64,000 bases of DNA from Sideroxydans lithotrophicus (lineage in GTDB: Bacteria; Pseudomonadota; Gammaproteobacteria; Burkholderiales; Gallionellaceae): positions 1 through 64,000 of the forward strand of contig DYJI01000003.1 of assembly GCA_020723185.1 (NCBI GenBank). The letters run 5' to 3'. Shown here in pieces: positions 16,164-27,824 of the stretch. The notes under the pieces were generated by a model. It had not been told where the DNA came from and did not search any database. It saw only the letters and a list, made by a program, of their open reading frames with translations. The translations under genes were made by a program, and so were the position numbers. Position 1 is the stretch's first letter, and the number at the start of each line of letters is the position of its first letter.

Positions 16164-17870
16164 ATGGAATTGACCGGTGCAGAGATAACCATCCGCTGTT
16201 TGCAGGAGGAAGGGGTCGAGTACGTTTTCGGCTACCCCGGCGGAGCGGTGTTGTTCATTTATGACGAGTTGTTCAAGCAGGAGAAGGTCAAGCACGTGCT
16301 GGTGCGCCACGAGCAGGCGGCCGTACATGCGGCGGACGGCTATGCCCGTTCCACCGACAAGGTGGGCGTGGCACTGGTGACCTCCGGCCCCGGCGTGACC
16401 AATGCCGTCACCGGTATCGCCACGGCGTATATGGATTCCATCCCGATGGTGGTGATCAGCGGCCAGGTGCCCACCAGTTTCATCGGCGAAGATGCGTTCC
16501 AGGAGGTCGATGCGGTCGGCATCACGCGCCCCTGCGTGAAGCACAATTTCCTGGTCAAGGATGTCAAGGATCTGGCCGTCACGCTGAAGAAGGCCTTCTA
16601 TCTGGCCAAGAGCGGGCGTCCCGGCCCGGTGCTGGTGGATATCCCCAAGGATGTGTCCAACCACAAGACCGTGTTCGAATATCCGTCCTCGGTCAATATC
16701 CGTTCCTATCATCCGCAGGAGAAGGGTGATGCCAGCCTGATCAAGCGGGCGGCACAGATGCTGCTCGAAGCCAGGCGCCCCATGGTGTATGCGGGCGGCG
16801 GTGTGATCCTGTCCGATGCGGCCAAACAGCTGACCGATTTGGTGCGCCTGATCGACGCACCCTGTACCAACACCCTGATGGGCTTGGGTGGCTACCCGGC
16901 CAGCGATAAACAGTTCGTCGGCATGCTGGGCATGCATGGCACCTACGAAGCAAATATGGGCATGCAGAACTGCGATGTGTTGCTGGCCGTCGGTGCGCGC
17001 TTCGACGACCGCGTGATCGGCAACGTGGCGCATTTCAATTCCGTGCCGCGCAAGATCATCCACATCGACATCGATCCTGCCTCCATCTCCAAGCGCGTCA
17101 AGGTCGACGTGCCGCTGGTTGGCGATGTGGGGAGCGTGCTGACCGATCTGGTCAAGGTGCTGAAGAGCAGCAAGCAGAAACCTGATGCGGCCGCGCACAA
17201 GGACTGGTGGAAGCAGATCGACGAATGGCGCAGTGCCAATTCGCTGGGTTACAAGAATTCAAGCGAGCTCATCAAACCGCAGTTCGTGATCGAGACCTTG
17301 CACAAGATCACGCGTGGCGACGCTTACATCACTTCCGACGTCGGCCAGCACCAGATGTGGGCCGCGCAATACTACAAATTCGACAAGCCGCGTCGCTGGA
17401 TCAACTCGGGCGGACTAGGCACCATGGGCTTCGGCTTGCCGGCTGCGATGGGCGTTCAACTGGCGCATCCAGGTGCCCAGGTGGCTTGCGTGACGGGCGA
17501 AGGCAGCATCCAGATGAACATCCAGGAACTGTCCACCTGCAAGCAGTTCAACCTGCCGATCAAGATCATCGCCTTGAACAACCGCTATCTGGGCATGGTG
17601 CGCCAGTGGCAGGAGTTCTTCCACGGCAACCGTTATTCGCAGTCCTACATGGATGCACTGCCCGACTTCGTCAAAGTGGCGGAGGCATACGGGCACGTCG
17701 GCATCCTGGTGGAGAAACCCTCCGATGTGGAAGGCGCACTGAAGGAAGCCTTCGCCCGCAAGGACGAACTGGTGTTCCTCGATTTCCGTACTGATTCCAC
17801 CGAGAACGTGTACCCGATGGTGCCCGGAGGCAAGGGGTTGTCGGAAGTGATCCTGGCGGAGGACCTGTAA
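16164..17870 (+). CDS. ilvB: acetolactate synthase large (catalytic) subunit
   Basis: This 568-residue thiamine-diphosphate enzyme makes acetolactate or acetohydroxybutyrate, the first shared step of Val/Leu/Ile synthesis. Visible marks are the N-terminal FGYPGGAVLFIYD with the catalytic Glu in RHEQAAVHAADGYAR, the central FAD-associated domain, and GEGSIQMNIQEL...NNRYLGMVRQWQ for cofactor binding. The ATG at 16164 is chosen because the 25 codons upstream fall in the promoter region. The small subunit follows after one base. The paralogue name (IlvB or IlvI) cannot be fixed by sequence alone. Confidence 0.95.
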   Translation: MELTGAEITIRCLQEEGVEYVFGYPGGAVLFIYDELFKQEKVKHVLVRHEQAAVHAADGYARSTDKVGVALVTSGPGVTNAVTGIATAYMDSIPMVVISGQVPTSFIGEDAFQEVDAVGITRPCVKHNFLVKDVKDLAVTLKKAFYLAKSGRPGPVLVDIPKDVSNHKTVFEYPSSVNIRSYHPQEKGDASLIKRAAQMLLEARRPMVYAGGGVILSDAAKQLTDLVRLIDAPCTNTLMGLGGYPASDKQFVGMLGMHGTYEANMGMQNCDVLLAVGARFDDRVIGNVAHFNSVPRKIIHIDIDPASISKRVKVDVPLVGDVGSVLTDLVKVLKSSKQKPDAAAHKDWWKQIDEWRSANSLGYKNSSELIKPQFVIETLHKITRGDAYITSDVGQHQMWAAQYYKFDKPRRWINSGGLGTMGFGLPAAMGVQLAHPGAQVACVTGEGSIQMNIQELSTCKQFNLPIKIIALNNRYLGMVRQWQEFFHGNRYSQSYMDALPDFVKVAEAYGHVGILVEKPSDVEGALKEAFARKDELVFLDFRTDSTENVYPMVPGGKGLSEVILAEDL

Positions 17871-19415
<1,545 letters not shown>

Positions 19416-19429
19416 TTGCAGTAACAGAC

Positions 19430-19459
19430 AGAAGGTGAAGCAGATGCTTCACCTTCTTT
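19430..19459 (+). terminator. rho-independent terminator after ilvC
   Basis: A perfect 12-base stem (AGAAGGTGAAGC / GCTTCACCTTCT) with the loop AGAT runs into a short T stretch, 14 bases after the ilvC stop. Confidence 0.85.
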
Positions 19460-19490
19460 ACATCAGCCCGTCATTTTCCGGCAATCCCAT

Positions 19491-20132
19491 ATGAGCAATT
19501 ATCCCCATCCCATCATCGCCCGCGAGGGTTGGCCCTTCCTGGCGATATCGCTGGTAACCGCACTGGCCGTTTCGGCATGGTGCATCACCTGGGCGATCCC
19601 GCTCTGGGTCATATTCGTGTTCGTGTTGCAGTTCTTCCGTGATCCGGCCCGCGTCATTCCGCAAGAAGCGGGTGCCGTGCTGTCGCCCGCCGACGGTCGT
19701 GTGATCAAGGTCGAACGCGCCACCGATCTGTACGGAGAGCGAGAAGCCATCCTGGTCAGCGTGTTCATGAACGTGTTCAACGTGCATTCCAATCGCAGCC
19801 CGGTCGATGGCGTCATCGAAAAGGTGCAATATTTCCCGGGTAAGTTCGTCAACGCCGATCTGGACAAGGCATCGAGCGAGAACGAGCGAAATGCCATCGT
19901 GCTGAAGACCCCTGCGGGGCAGACGGTCACCTTCGTGCAAGTGGCGGGTCTGATTGCGCGCCGCATCCTGTGCTACGTCAAAGCGGGTGATGCGCTGACA
20001 CGCGGCCAGCGTTACGGCTTCATCCGCTTCGGTTCGCGTGTGGATGTCTACCTGCCGCTCGACGCTACCGTCAAGGTCGCCATCGGTGATAAAGTGCGTG
20101 CCACTGAAACCATTTTGGCCAAACTGGCCTGA
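19491..20132 (+). CDS. psd: phosphatidylserine decarboxylase (short form)
   Basis: The 213-residue proenzyme makes phosphatidylethanolamine. Two N-terminal hydrophobic segments (about 15-50) anchor it in the membrane. The conserved [23 protein letters not shown] and the C-terminal RFGSR are present; cleavage between Gly and Ser in the FGS motif creates the pyruvoyl group. The length fits the short psd class, not the E. coli type. It is followed 10 bases later by pssA, the preceding enzyme of the same pathway. Confidence 0.93.
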   Translation: MSNYPHPIIAREGWPFLAISLVTALAVSAWCITWAIPLWVIFVFVLQFFRDPARVIPQEAGAVLSPADGRVIKVERATDLYGEREAILVSVFMNVFNVHSNRSPVDGVIEKVQYFPGKFVNADLDKASSENERNAIVLKTPAGQTVTFVQVAGLIARRILCYVKAGDALTRGQRYGFIRFGSRVDVYLPLDATVKVAIGDKVRATETILAKLA

Positions 20133-20142
20133 CTTGACGACC

Positions 20143-20889
20143 ATGATGAACAATCGCAGCAAAATGAATCTGCGTCGGCGCAGCATCTATCTGTTGCCCA
20201 ACCTGTTCACTACAGCTGCGCTGTTCGCCGGCTTCTATGCCATCGTGCAGGCCATGAATGGCCGTTACGAGATCGCGGCAGTGTCCATCTTCATCGCTAT
20301 GGTGCTGGATGGTCTGGATGGGAGGGTCGCCCGTCTCACACACACCCAGAGCGAATTCGGTGCCGAGTACGACAGCTTGTCCGACATGGTGTCGTTCGGC
20401 GTCGCGCCATCCATTCTGATGTACGAATGGGCGTTCCGTGATCTGGGCAAGTGGGGCTGGTTCGCCGCCTTCATCTACTGCGCCGGTGCCGCTCTGAGAT
20501 TGGCTCGCTTCAACACCAACATCGACGTGGTCGACAAGCGCTACTTCCAGGGATTGCCCAGTCCCGCCGCCGCCGCGCTGGTGGCCGGTTTCGTGTGGGT
20601 GATGCTGGATAACAAGTTCACTGGTTACGACCTGCGCTGGTACGCCGCCGCCCTGACCGTTTTCGCCGGCCTGTCCATGGTCAGCAACTGCAAGTACTAC
20701 AGTTTCAAGTCGATCAACATGCGCAAGAGCGTGCCGTTCTTTGTGATCTTCCTGTTCGCACTGTTCTTTATCTTCGTGGCGCAGAACCCGCCGCTGCACC
20801 TGTTCCTGCTGTTCTTCGGCTACTGTCTCTCAGGTTATGTGATGAGCCTGATGGACTGGCGCAGGAAGCCCGTCCCGCCGCAGCTGTAA
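20143..20889 (+). CDS. pssA: CDP-diacylglycerol-serine O-phosphatidyltransferase
   Basis: The 248-residue membrane enzyme makes phosphatidylserine. The CDP-alcohol phosphotransferase motif D-G-x2-D-G-x2-A-R-x8-G-x3-D-x3-D is complete in DGLDGRVARL...FGAEYDSLSD. About seven hydrophobic helices follow the basic N-terminus. Two adjacent ATGs (20143, 20146) could serve; the first is used. With psd it forms a two-step phosphatidylethanolamine operon ending at the terminator at 20907. Confidence 0.94.
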   Translation: MMNNRSKMNLRRRSIYLLPNLFTTAALFAGFYAIVQAMNGRYEIAAVSIFIAMVLDGLDGRVARLTHTQSEFGAEYDSLSDMVSFGVAPSILMYEWAFRDLGKWGWFAAFIYCAGAALRLARFNTNIDVVDKRYFQGLPSPAAAALVAGFVWVMLDNKFTGYDLRWYAAALTVFAGLSMVSNCKYYSFKSINMRKSVPFFVIFLFALFFIFVAQNPPLHLFLLFFGYCLSGYVMSLMDWRRKPVPPQL

Positions 20890-20906
20890 AGTAAACGCCA
20901 GCAAAC

Positions 20907-20938
20907 AAAAAAGGCGCATCGAGAGACGCGCCTTTTTC
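20907..20938 (+). terminator. rho-independent terminator after pssA (possibly bidirectional)
   Basis: AAAAAAGGCGC and GCGCCTTTTT flank a ten-base loop 17 bases after the pssA stop. The A-rich left arm means it could also stop transcription of the convergent CBS-domain gene. Confidence 0.85.
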
Positions 20939-20957
20939 TATTGCGGCCAGGTCTTGC

Positions 20958-21530
20958 TTACTTGGCAGCCTTCTGGCGGCTGAGCTCTGTCAGGCGCAGG
21001 ATCTTGGCGGATGAGAACAGGCCGCGCAGTTGCGGTTGCTTGCCTTCGCCGACTTCCAGCACCGGCATGTGTGTCTTGCCGGCTTTCTGCATGGCGGTCA
21101 GCACATCCTTCACCGTGGCCTTTTCCACATCGTGCATCTCGGCGACCACCCAATCCTTGGTGTGTTCCATGATGTCGCTGACGCGGATGTCCTTGTGGGT
21201 CACGGCACGGTCGGCAAAACCGACGCTTTGCAGGAATTCCATAGGTTTGGAACCCATGATGTCGTAGGCGGTGATGGAGCCCAGCAGCTTGTCAGAACCT
21301 TTTTCCTTGACGAAGGCGATACGCAGTCCGGCGACCTTCATCTCGTGCAGCGCCTGGTCGATGGTCTCGTCAGGGGTGATTTTGAACATGCCGCGCACAT
21401 GGAAATCGGTCATCACGGATGTGGCGGGATCTTTCAGGTCGACCTGCCAAGGCTCGTTGTGCGGCTCCAGGATGTCCTGGACGTGGCTGGTGGTCTTCAG
21501 CTCTGTTGGCTGCGGCGTGCGATGCGGCAT
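20958..21530 (-). CDS. tandem CBS-domain protein
   Basis: The 190-residue soluble protein has two CBS domains (about 36-98 and 116-185), the second with the pattern KATVKDVLTAMQKAGKTHMPVLE. CBS pairs usually bind adenine nucleotides and control a partner. No catalytic or DNA-binding domain is attached. It stands alone between the pssA terminator and the adenosyltransferase gene, with 97 bases upstream, so its partner is not evident. Confidence 0.88.
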   Translation of the reverse strand: MPHRTPQPTELKTTSHVQDILEPHNEPWQVDLKDPATSVMTDFHVRGMFKITPDETIDQALHEMKVAGLRIAFVKEKGSDKLLGSITAYDIMGSKPMEFLQSVGFADRAVTHKDIRVSDIMEHTKDWVVAEMHDVEKATVKDVLTAMQKAGKTHMPVLEVGEGKQPQLRGLFSSAKILRLTELSRQKAAK

Positions 21531-21627
21531 GGAACTCTCTCCTTAGAACAGATGGTTGTTGTCGATACGGGGTTGATTATAGCTGCAAGGCAAGATTCCG
21601 TCAGCGCAAAACCCGACGGCCTGACGG

Positions 21628-22161
21628 TCAGTTACGGTGCCAAAGTTCCTCGGCCCAGCCTGCAGCGCGATTGATCACGCGGCTCAGAATGAACAGCAGG
21701 TCTGACAGGCGGTTGAGATAGTGCAAGCCCTGGATCGGGGCCAGATGGTCCCGTGCCAAAGGGGTGTATTCACGTTCGGCTCGGCGCGCGACGCAGCGGG
21801 CGACATGGCACAGGGCCGCTGCGCGCGTCCCGCCGGGCAGGATGAATTCCTTGAGGGGCGGCAGATCGGCATTGAAGCGCGCGATGGCAGTATCGAGCCT
21901 GAGCAGTTTCGCATCGTCGAATGGTGCGCCGGGTACGGCCAGCACGCCGCCGAGACCGAACAGGTCATGCTGGATAGTCAGCAATTCTTCGCGAACAGCT
22001 TGCGGTAAGGCCTCGCTCAGCAACAGGCCGAGCTGGCTGTTCAACTCATCAACGCTGCCGATGGCCGCGATGCGCGGGGAGTCCTTGGGCAGGCGTGATC
22101 CGTCGGCCAATCCTGTGGTGCCGTCGTCGCCGGTGCGGGTGGTGATCTTGGATAGTCTCAT
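21628..22161 (-). CDS. PduO-type cob(I)alamin adenosyltransferase
   Basis: The 177-residue enzyme transfers the adenosyl group of ATP to cob(I)alamin. The N-terminal ATP loop TRTGDDGTTGLADG, the central GSVDELNSQLG and the helical RCVARRAER and NRLSDLLFILSR segments are the PduO family signatures. It begins inside the stop of the DUF1841 gene (ATGA overlap at 22158). Whether it serves salvage or a B12-dependent enzyme is not shown here. Confidence 0.93.
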   Translation of the reverse strand: MRLSKITTRTGDDGTTGLADGSRLPKDSPRIAAIGSVDELNSQLGLLLSEALPQAVREELLTIQHDLFGLGGVLAVPGAPFDDAKLLRLDTAIARFNADLPPLKEFILPGGTRAAALCHVARCVARRAEREYTPLARDHLAPIQGLHYLNRLSDLLFILSRVINRAAGWAEELWHRN

Positions 22162-22580
22162 TGCTGCTCCAGGCAGGAAAGATAGACCGCAGCATCCGGC
22201 GCGGTCTTGTTGCGCTGCGCCTGCCAGATCATCTCGCCCAGACAATCCATCATCGCGTGCTGCGCCTCGTGTTCGGATTGGTATTTCTGAGTGAGCCGAG
22301 CGAACTGCTCGCGGATGCCATGCGGCTGGCCGATACTGATCTGCTCTTCTATGGTGAGATGCATCATCAGGTGCAGGAATGGGTTCACCACATCGCCATC
22401 GGGCGCGAAGTCCTTGTCCTGATTCCGCTCCGGATCGTCGAACAGCGCGTGATATTCGGGGTGCTTGTCGATGAGCTGGGCGGTCAGGTCTTCGAGCGGG
22501 GACAGCAGCGCACCGGCGCGGCGTTTGCGCCAGGATTCGAACAGGAACAGCCGTGCTTCATCGCGTGTCGGTTGGAACAT
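22158..22580 (-). CDS. DUF1841 protein
   Basis: The 140-residue soluble protein starts [20 protein letters not shown] and contains NPFLHLMMHLTIEEQISIGQP, both hallmarks of DUF1841. The cluster of conserved His residues (HLMMHL, HEAQHAMMD) could bind metal, but no function is known. The gene overlaps nth by one base and the adenosyltransferase by four, so it is part of the nth downstream transcript. Confidence 0.85.
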   Translation of the reverse strand: MFQPTRDEARLFLFESWRKRRAGALLSPLEDLTAQLIDKHPEYHALFDDPERNQDKDFAPDGDVVNPFLHLMMHLTIEEQISIGQPHGIREQFARLTQKYQSEHEAQHAMMDCLGEMIWQAQRNKTAPDAAVYLSCLEQQ

Positions 22581-23212
22581 CAGAACACCTTTTCCTTGAA
22601 TTCACACAAATCCCGGATGCAACACTCGCCGCACTTCGGCTTGCGCGCCACGCACACATAGCGCCCGTGCAGGATCAGCCAGTGGTGCGCGTCCTGCATG
22701 AATTCCTTGGGCACGAACTTCATCAGTTTTTTCTCGACCTCCATCACATCCTTGCCGGGCGCCAGGCCGATGCGGTTGCTGATGCGGAAGATGTGCGTGT
22801 CCACTGCGATGGTGGGCTGACCGAAGGCCGTATTAAGGATCACGTTCGCGGTCTTGCGGCCCACGCCGGGCAGTGCTTCCAGCGCTTCACGCGTCTGCGG
22901 CACTTCGCCGCCGTGTTGTTCGAGCAGGATGCGGCACATCTGGATGATGTGTTTGCTCTTGGTCTGGTACAGGCCGATGCGCTGCACATATTCGCGCAGG
23001 CCGTCTTCGCCGAGCGCGAGGATCTTTGCAGGGGTATTGGCTACGGGGAACAGTTCGCGCGTGGCGATGTTCACGCTTTTGTCGGTGGCCTGCGCGGAGA
23101 GGATCACCGCCACCAGCAATTCGAAAGCGGATTTATGCTCCAGCTCGGTGGTAGGGTGCGGGTTGGCGGCTTGCAGGCGCAGGAATATCTCGCGCCGTTT
23201 GGCTGCGTTCAT
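22580..23212 (-). CDS. nth: endonuclease III (DNA glycosylase/AP lyase)
   Basis: The 210-residue base-excision repair enzyme removes oxidised pyrimidines. It has the helix-hairpin-helix [13 protein letters not shown] with the catalytic Lys, the catalytic Asp in [11 protein letters not shown], and the iron-sulfur loop C-x6-C-x2-C-x5-C at the C-terminus. It overlaps the rnfE stop by four bases, the classical rnf-nth arrangement of proteobacteria. It is a second [4Fe-4S] glycosylase in this window beside MutY. Confidence 0.97.
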   Translation of the reverse strand: MNAAKRREIFLRLQAANPHPTTELEHKSAFELLVAVILSAQATDKSVNIATRELFPVANTPAKILALGEDGLREYVQRIGLYQTKSKHIIQMCRILLEQHGGEVPQTREALEALPGVGRKTANVILNTAFGQPTIAVDTHIFRISNRIGLAPGKDVMEVEKKLMKFVPKEFMQDAHHWLILHGRYVCVARKPKCGECCIRDLCEFKEKVF

Positions 23213-23904
23213 CCCTGTACCGCCTCGGGCAAGGTCTCCGGTGCGGGCTGGCTGGAGATCTTTTTCGACGCGCGCAGGTCGAGCCAGTTCTTGGCGGCGA
23301 TGATCAGGCCGAGGCCGATGAAGGCACCGGGCGGCAGGATGGCTAGCAGGAAACCGTGATAGTCGGGGATGACCGGGATCACCCAGGCTTTGGCCTGTTC
23401 ACCGAACAGCAGGTCGATGCCGGACAGCAGCGTGCCTTTGCCCACGATCTCGCGCATGCCGCCCAGTACCGCCAGCACGGCGGTCAGCCCGAGGCCCATC
23501 ATCATGCCGTCGAAGGCGGAGGGCAGGACCGGGTTCTTGGATGCGAACGATTCGGCGCGCGCCAGCACGATGCAGTTGGTCACGATCAGCGGCACGAAGA
23601 TGCCGAGCACGATATACAGGCCGTACAGATAGGCGTTCATCAGGTATTGCACCACGGTCACCAGCACCGCGATGATCAGCACGAACACCGGGATGCGGAT
23701 CTCGTTGGGCACATAGCTACGCACCGGGGCGATGGCTGCGTTGCTCAGGATCATCACCAGTGTGGTGGCCAGCCCAAGACTGACCGCGTTGATCACAGTG
23801 CTGCTCACCGCGAGCAGCGGGCACAGACCTAGCAGTTGCACCAGCCCCGGATTCTGTTTCCACAGACCGTTCCAGGCGATGTCCTTCATCTCGGTGAGCG
23901 TCAT
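23209..23904 (-). CDS. rnfE: Rnf electron transport complex subunit E
   Basis: The 231-residue integral membrane protein has six helices and the paired motifs GLCPLLAVS near the N-terminus and [12 protein letters not shown], whose cysteines line the membrane iron site shared with RnfA. The ATG at 23904 lies inside the rnfG stop region (four-base overlap); Met6 could be an alternative start. A hydrophilic tail of about 30 residues ends the protein. Confidence 0.94.
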   Translation of the reverse strand: MTLTEMKDIAWNGLWKQNPGLVQLLGLCPLLAVSSTVINAVSLGLATTLVMILSNAAIAPVRSYVPNEIRIPVFVLIIAVLVTVVQYLMNAYLYGLYIVLGIFVPLIVTNCIVLARAESFASKNPVLPSAFDGMMMGLGLTAVLAVLGGMREIVGKGTLLSGIDLLFGEQAKAWVIPVIPDYHGFLLAILPPGAFIGLGLIIAAKNWLDLRASKKISSQPAPETLPEAVQG

Positions 23905-24551
23905 ATGCGGGCTCCTTTCGCGGGCGGCGTATCGGCGATGAACAGTTCGTCGCGATGTGCTTCGAAATATTGCAGGGCGCGGTTCACGGCCTTGACCACG
24001 GCACGCGGCGTCACGGTGGCACCGGCCATGTAGTCGAACATGCCGCCGTCCTTGCGCACCTTCCACATCCCGTCCGGGAACAGGCTGCGCGAGCGGCCGT
24101 CGAAGGTCTTGATCCAGTCGTGCTTGGCGATGTCGATGTAATCACCCAGTCCCGGTGTCTCGTTGTGTTTCACCACGCGCACGCCGCCCAGTGAACCGTC
24201 TTGATGGATCGCCATGATCAGGGAAATCTTGCCGCTGTAGCCGTCCGGCGCGATGGCTTCCAGCACCACGGCCACCGGCTTGCCGTCGCGCCGGGCGATA
24301 TGCGCCTGCGTCGCTTCATCGGTACCCAGCATCTCATCCGCCTCGACCGTGCGGATGTCTTGCATAATGTTGTTGTCGTACGAGCTGGGCGGCAGCAGTT
24401 GCGATACCAGCTTCAGCTTGGCTTTCTCCACCGTGGCGGCGATGGTGTCGCGCGTCAGGTGATAGGTGGACGACAAGGCGGCAGTGCCGATGATGGCGAA
24501 GAACACCAGATTGACGGCGGTCTGTATCGAGGAGCGGGCGATGCGCTTCAT
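23901..24551 (-). CDS. rnfG: Rnf electron transport complex subunit G (flavoprotein)
   Basis: The 216-residue subunit has one N-terminal membrane helix (about 10-28) and a periplasmic FMN-binding domain. The motif AGATVT (176-181) contains the Thr that ApbE links covalently to FMN. Alternate names are RsxG and NqrC-like. It overlaps both rnfD and rnfE by four bases. Confidence 0.93.
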   Translation of the reverse strand: MKRIARSSIQTAVNLVFFAIIGTAALSSTYHLTRDTIAATVEKAKLKLVSQLLPPSSYDNNIMQDIRTVEADEMLGTDEATQAHIARRDGKPVAVVLEAIAPDGYSGKISLIMAIHQDGSLGGVRVVKHNETPGLGDYIDIAKHDWIKTFDGRSRSLFPDGMWKVRKDGGMFDYMAGATVTPRAVVKAVNRALQYFEAHRDELFIADTPPAKGARI

Positions 24552-25579
24552 CGTTCGCCCCCCTTCTTCTTGCCAAAGATGCGCGGTTGCGTCCAGGCGT
24601 CGATCAGCGGCACGCACATGTTCATCAGGATGGTGGCGAAGGCGACACCGTCCGGGAAGCCGCCGTAGGCACGGATGAGGAAGGTCAGCAGACCGGCCCC
24701 GAAGCCGAATACGATGCGCCCCTTGTTGGTGGTGGGGGAGGTGACCGGGTCGGTCAGGATGAAGAAAGCGCCTATCATCGCCGCACCCGAGAACCAGTGG
24801 AACAGCGGAGGCGCATAGTGCGCGGGATCGACCAGATGGAAGAGGCCGGACAGCGCGAATAAGGTGCCGAGGAAGGCCAGCGGCAACTGCCAGGGGATGA
24901 TGCGCGCGATCAGCAGGTAGAGGCCGCCCAGCGCGAAGCCCGCCGCCACCATCTCGCTGCCCTTGCCGGCCAGCCGGCCGTAGATCGGCAGGTCGCGGAT
25001 GTCGCTCACCGTCATGCCCAGATGCAATTGCGTCTTCATCGTATCCAGCGGCGTCGACATGGTCAGCGCATCCAGTTGCATGCCGGCCGGCAGCACACCG
25101 GAGAAGACATAACGCAGTTGGTCGCCGTAAGACAGGACGCTGAGCCCCATGCCTTGCGGACTCAGCCACTGCGTCATCTCCTGCGGGAAGGAGATGATCA
25201 GCACGGCATAGCCGATCATCGCCGGATTGAATGGATTGCTGCCCAGTCCACCATACAGATGCTTGGCGACCGCGATGGCGAACGCCGTGCCGACCACCGG
25301 CAGCCACCAGGGCGCGAGCGGCGGGATCGACAGCGCGATCAGAACGCCGGTGAGCAGGGCGCTGTAATCAGCCAGAAAGGGGCGCACCGGGCGGTTACGC
25401 AGTTTGAGCATCAGCGCCTCGGTCGCCAGTGCGGCGGTCACCGCCAGCGCGATGGACATCAGGATGGCCGGGCCGAAGTACCACACATACAGTGAGATAC
25501 CGGGAAGCAGCGCATACAGCACGCGACGCATGATGCGGTCGACAGTGAGCGGGCGCGTGATGAAAGGTGAATACAGCAT
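24548..25579 (-). CDS. rnfD: Rnf electron transport complex subunit D
   Basis: The 343-residue NqrB-like membrane protein has about nine helices. The segment ALTMSTPLD holds Thr176 at the place where FMN is attached through phosphodiester in RnfD/NqrB; the usual SGATPL reads MSTPL here. The conserved GGLGSNPFNPAMIG is present. The start ATG at 25579 lies 5 bases after the rnfC stop. Confidence 0.93.
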   Translation of the reverse strand: MLYSPFITRPLTVDRIMRRVLYALLPGISLYVWYFGPAILMSIALAVTAALATEALMLKLRNRPVRPFLADYSALLTGVLIALSIPPLAPWWLPVVGTAFAIAVAKHLYGGLGSNPFNPAMIGYAVLIISFPQEMTQWLSPQGMGLSVLSYGDQLRYVFSGVLPAGMQLDALTMSTPLDTMKTQLHLGMTVSDIRDLPIYGRLAGKGSEMVAAGFALGGLYLLIARIIPWQLPLAFLGTLFALSGLFHLVDPAHYAPPLFHWFSGAAMIGAFFILTDPVTSPTTNKGRIVFGFGAGLLTFLIRAYGGFPDGVAFATILMNMCVPLIDAWTQPRIFGKKKGGER

Positions 25580-25584
25580 GACGG

Positions 25585-27279
25585 TCAGTTCCCTTGGCTG
25601 TTTTTCGGCGGTTCGTCGTCGGCACCGGCATCGGCCGCCAGCTCGTGGATCTTCGCGCGGCGCGCCTCGATGGCGGCTATTTCCGTGCGTTGTTCGGGGG
25701 TGAGTGCCTCGGTGTTTTTTGGCGTGACGGCGGCCGCCTGCGCTTTGGCACGTGCCAGTGCCGCGTCGATGCGCATCTGCTGTGTATCGTCGGCATCCGC
25801 GTTCGGGTTGAGCTGGGTCGCGACGACCGCCGTTGCTGCTGCGGCTTTGGCTTCCGCCGCGGCGCGTTCCTTCTGGGCCAGACGCTCGGCTTTCTCCTGC
25901 TTCTCGCGCTCGATGCGGAACTGGCGGAACTCGTGCCGCTCGCGTGCCAGATCGGCCGCGCGTTTCTCCAGGTCGCGCGCCCGGATCTCGCTTTTCGCAT
26001 AACGGTAATACTGCACCAGCGGGATGCTGCTCGGGCAGACATAGGCGCAGGCGCCGCATTCGATGCAATCGAACAGGTCGAACTCCTGTGCTTTGCCGAA
26101 GTTGTGCGACTGTGCGAACCAGTACAGATCCTGCGGTTGCAGTTCCACCGGGCAGACCTGTGCGCAGCGCGTGCAGCGGATACAGGGCATGGGGGCGGGC
26201 GGCGGCGGGAACAGCGCATCGCTGGCCGCGATCACGCAGTTGCTCGCCTTCACCAGCGGCACGTTCACCGCAGGCAGTTCCACACCCATCATCGGTCCGC
26301 CCATGATGTAACGGTTGGTGTCGGGTTTTGCGACACTCAGCGCGACCAGATCGCTGAACGGCGTGCCGATCAGCGCCTCGTAGTTGCGCGGCTGTTCGAC
26401 GTTGCCGGTTACGGTGACGATGCGTGACACCAGCGGCTCGCCATGCTCGACCGCGCGATGCGCGGCGTAGGCGGTCGCCACGTTGAAACACTGCACGCCG
26501 ACATCGGTGGGCAACTTGCCCGATGGCACCTCGACGCCGGTCAGCACCTTGATCAGATGCTTGGCGCTACCGCCGGGATACAGGGTCGGCACGGCGACCA
26601 CCTTGAACGGGTGGCTGCTCTCGTCGACCGCGCGCTGCATCGCGGCGATGGCATGCGGCTTGTTGTCCTCGATGCCGATCAGCACCGTGTCGGTGCCCAG
26701 CGCATGACGCAGGATCTCGATACCGCGCACGATGCCTTCCGCACGTTCACGCATCAGCATGTCGTCGCAGGTGATATAGGGTTCGCACTCGGCGCCGTTG
26801 ATGACCAAGGTATCGACCACGACCGGGTGGTTCAGCTTCATGTCGCTGGGGAAGACCGCGCCACCCAGCCCTACGATGCCGCAACGGCGCAGATGTTTCT
26901 GTAATTCATCGGAGGATAGCTGGCGATAGCTCAATGTCTGGCGCACGCCCCATTCATCTTTTCCGTCCGGCACCAATGTCGCACACAGGTCCGGCAAGGC
27001 CGAAGGGTGGGCGATCTGTTGCAGTTCGATGGCGGTGATGGTGCCCGAGGTCGGCGCATGGATGGAACTGGAGATCATCCCCACCGGCTCGCCGATGAGC
27101 TGACCTTTCAGCACCCGTTCGCCGACCTGTACCACAGGCTTGGCTGCTTCGCCGGCATGCTGTCGGAACGGCACGAACAGTTGCGGAGGCAGCGGCGCAG
27201 TCATGATCGGCGACTGCGTCGATTCGCTCTTGTGTGTGGGCGGATGGATGCCGCCAAAGAAACGGTGCAGCCTGGTCAT
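25585..27279 (-). CDS. rnfC: Rnf electron transport complex subunit C
   Basis: The 564-residue peripheral subunit accepts electrons from NADH. It has a glycine-rich nucleotide/flavin segment ([13 protein letters not shown]), [14 protein letters not shown], and two [4Fe-4S] motifs, [12 protein letters not shown] and [12 protein letters not shown] (about 370-430). After these comes a roughly 130-residue Ala/Lys/Glu/Arg-rich tail with coiled-coil character, as in other RnfC proteins of this group. It overlaps the rnfB stop by four bases. Confidence 0.95.
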   Translation of the reverse strand: MTRLHRFFGGIHPPTHKSESTQSPIMTAPLPPQLFVPFRQHAGEAAKPVVQVGERVLKGQLIGEPVGMISSSIHAPTSGTITAIELQQIAHPSALPDLCATLVPDGKDEWGVRQTLSYRQLSSDELQKHLRRCGIVGLGGAVFPSDMKLNHPVVVDTLVINGAECEPYITCDDMLMRERAEGIVRGIEILRHALGTDTVLIGIEDNKPHAIAAMQRAVDESSHPFKVVAVPTLYPGGSAKHLIKVLTGVEVPSGKLPTDVGVQCFNVATAYAAHRAVEHGEPLVSRIVTVTGNVEQPRNYEALIGTPFSDLVALSVAKPDTNRYIMGGPMMGVELPAVNVPLVKASNCVIAASDALFPPPPAPMPCIRCTRCAQVCPVELQPQDLYWFAQSHNFGKAQEFDLFDCIECGACAYVCPSSIPLVQYYRYAKSEIRARDLEKRAADLARERHEFRQFRIEREKQEKAERLAQKERAAAEAKAAAATAVVATQLNPNADADDTQQMRIDAALARAKAQAAAVTPKNTEALTPEQRTEIAAIEARRAKIHELAADAGADDEPPKNSQGN

Positions 27280-27824
27280 GAGGTCCGCCTCAATTCGAAC
27301 ACCGGATAACGCCACTTCCAGTTGGTCAACTGCTCTTCTATGGGCACCATGCTGATGCAATCCACCGGGCAGGGCGGCACGCACAGCTCGCAGCCGGTGC
27401 ATTCCGACGCGATGATGGTGTGCATCTGTTTGGCGGCACCGGCGATGGCATCGACCGGGCAGGCCTGGATGCACAGCGTGCAGCCGATGCAGGTCTGTTC
27501 GTCGATGAAGGCGACTGCCTTCGGTTTGGGTTGCGCGTTCTCGCCGAACGGTTTGAATTCCACGCCCAGCAGCTCGGCCAGCTTGTGGATGCCTTCCTCG
27601 CCGCCGGGCGGGCACAGATTGATGTCGGCTTCACCCTTGGCTATGGCTTCGGCATAGGGTTTGCAGCCGGGGTAACCGCACTGGCCACACTGCGTCTGCG
27701 GCAGCACCGCGTCGATCTTCTCAGCCAGCGGATTGCCCTCGACGCGGAAGCGGATCGAGGCATAGCCGAGGATCATGCCCAGCAGCGCCGCGAGGGCGAT
27801 CATGATCCACAACGCAGTGATCAT
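27276..27824 (-). CDS. rnfB: Rnf electron transport complex subunit B (polyferredoxin)
   Basis: The 182-residue subunit has one N-terminal membrane helix, an Fe-S domain with [15 protein letters not shown] and a distal Cys in NLCPPGG, and two ferredoxin clusters, [12 protein letters not shown] and [12 protein letters not shown]. It relays electrons to the membrane part. It overlaps rnfA and rnfC by four bases each. Confidence 0.95.
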   Translation of the reverse strand: MITALWIMIALAALLGMILGYASIRFRVEGNPLAEKIDAVLPQTQCGQCGYPGCKPYAEAIAKGEADINLCPPGGEEGIHKLAELLGVEFKPFGENAQPKPKAVAFIDEQTCIGCTLCIQACPVDAIAGAAKQMHTIIASECTGCELCVPPCPVDCISMVPIEEQLTNWKWRYPVFELRRTS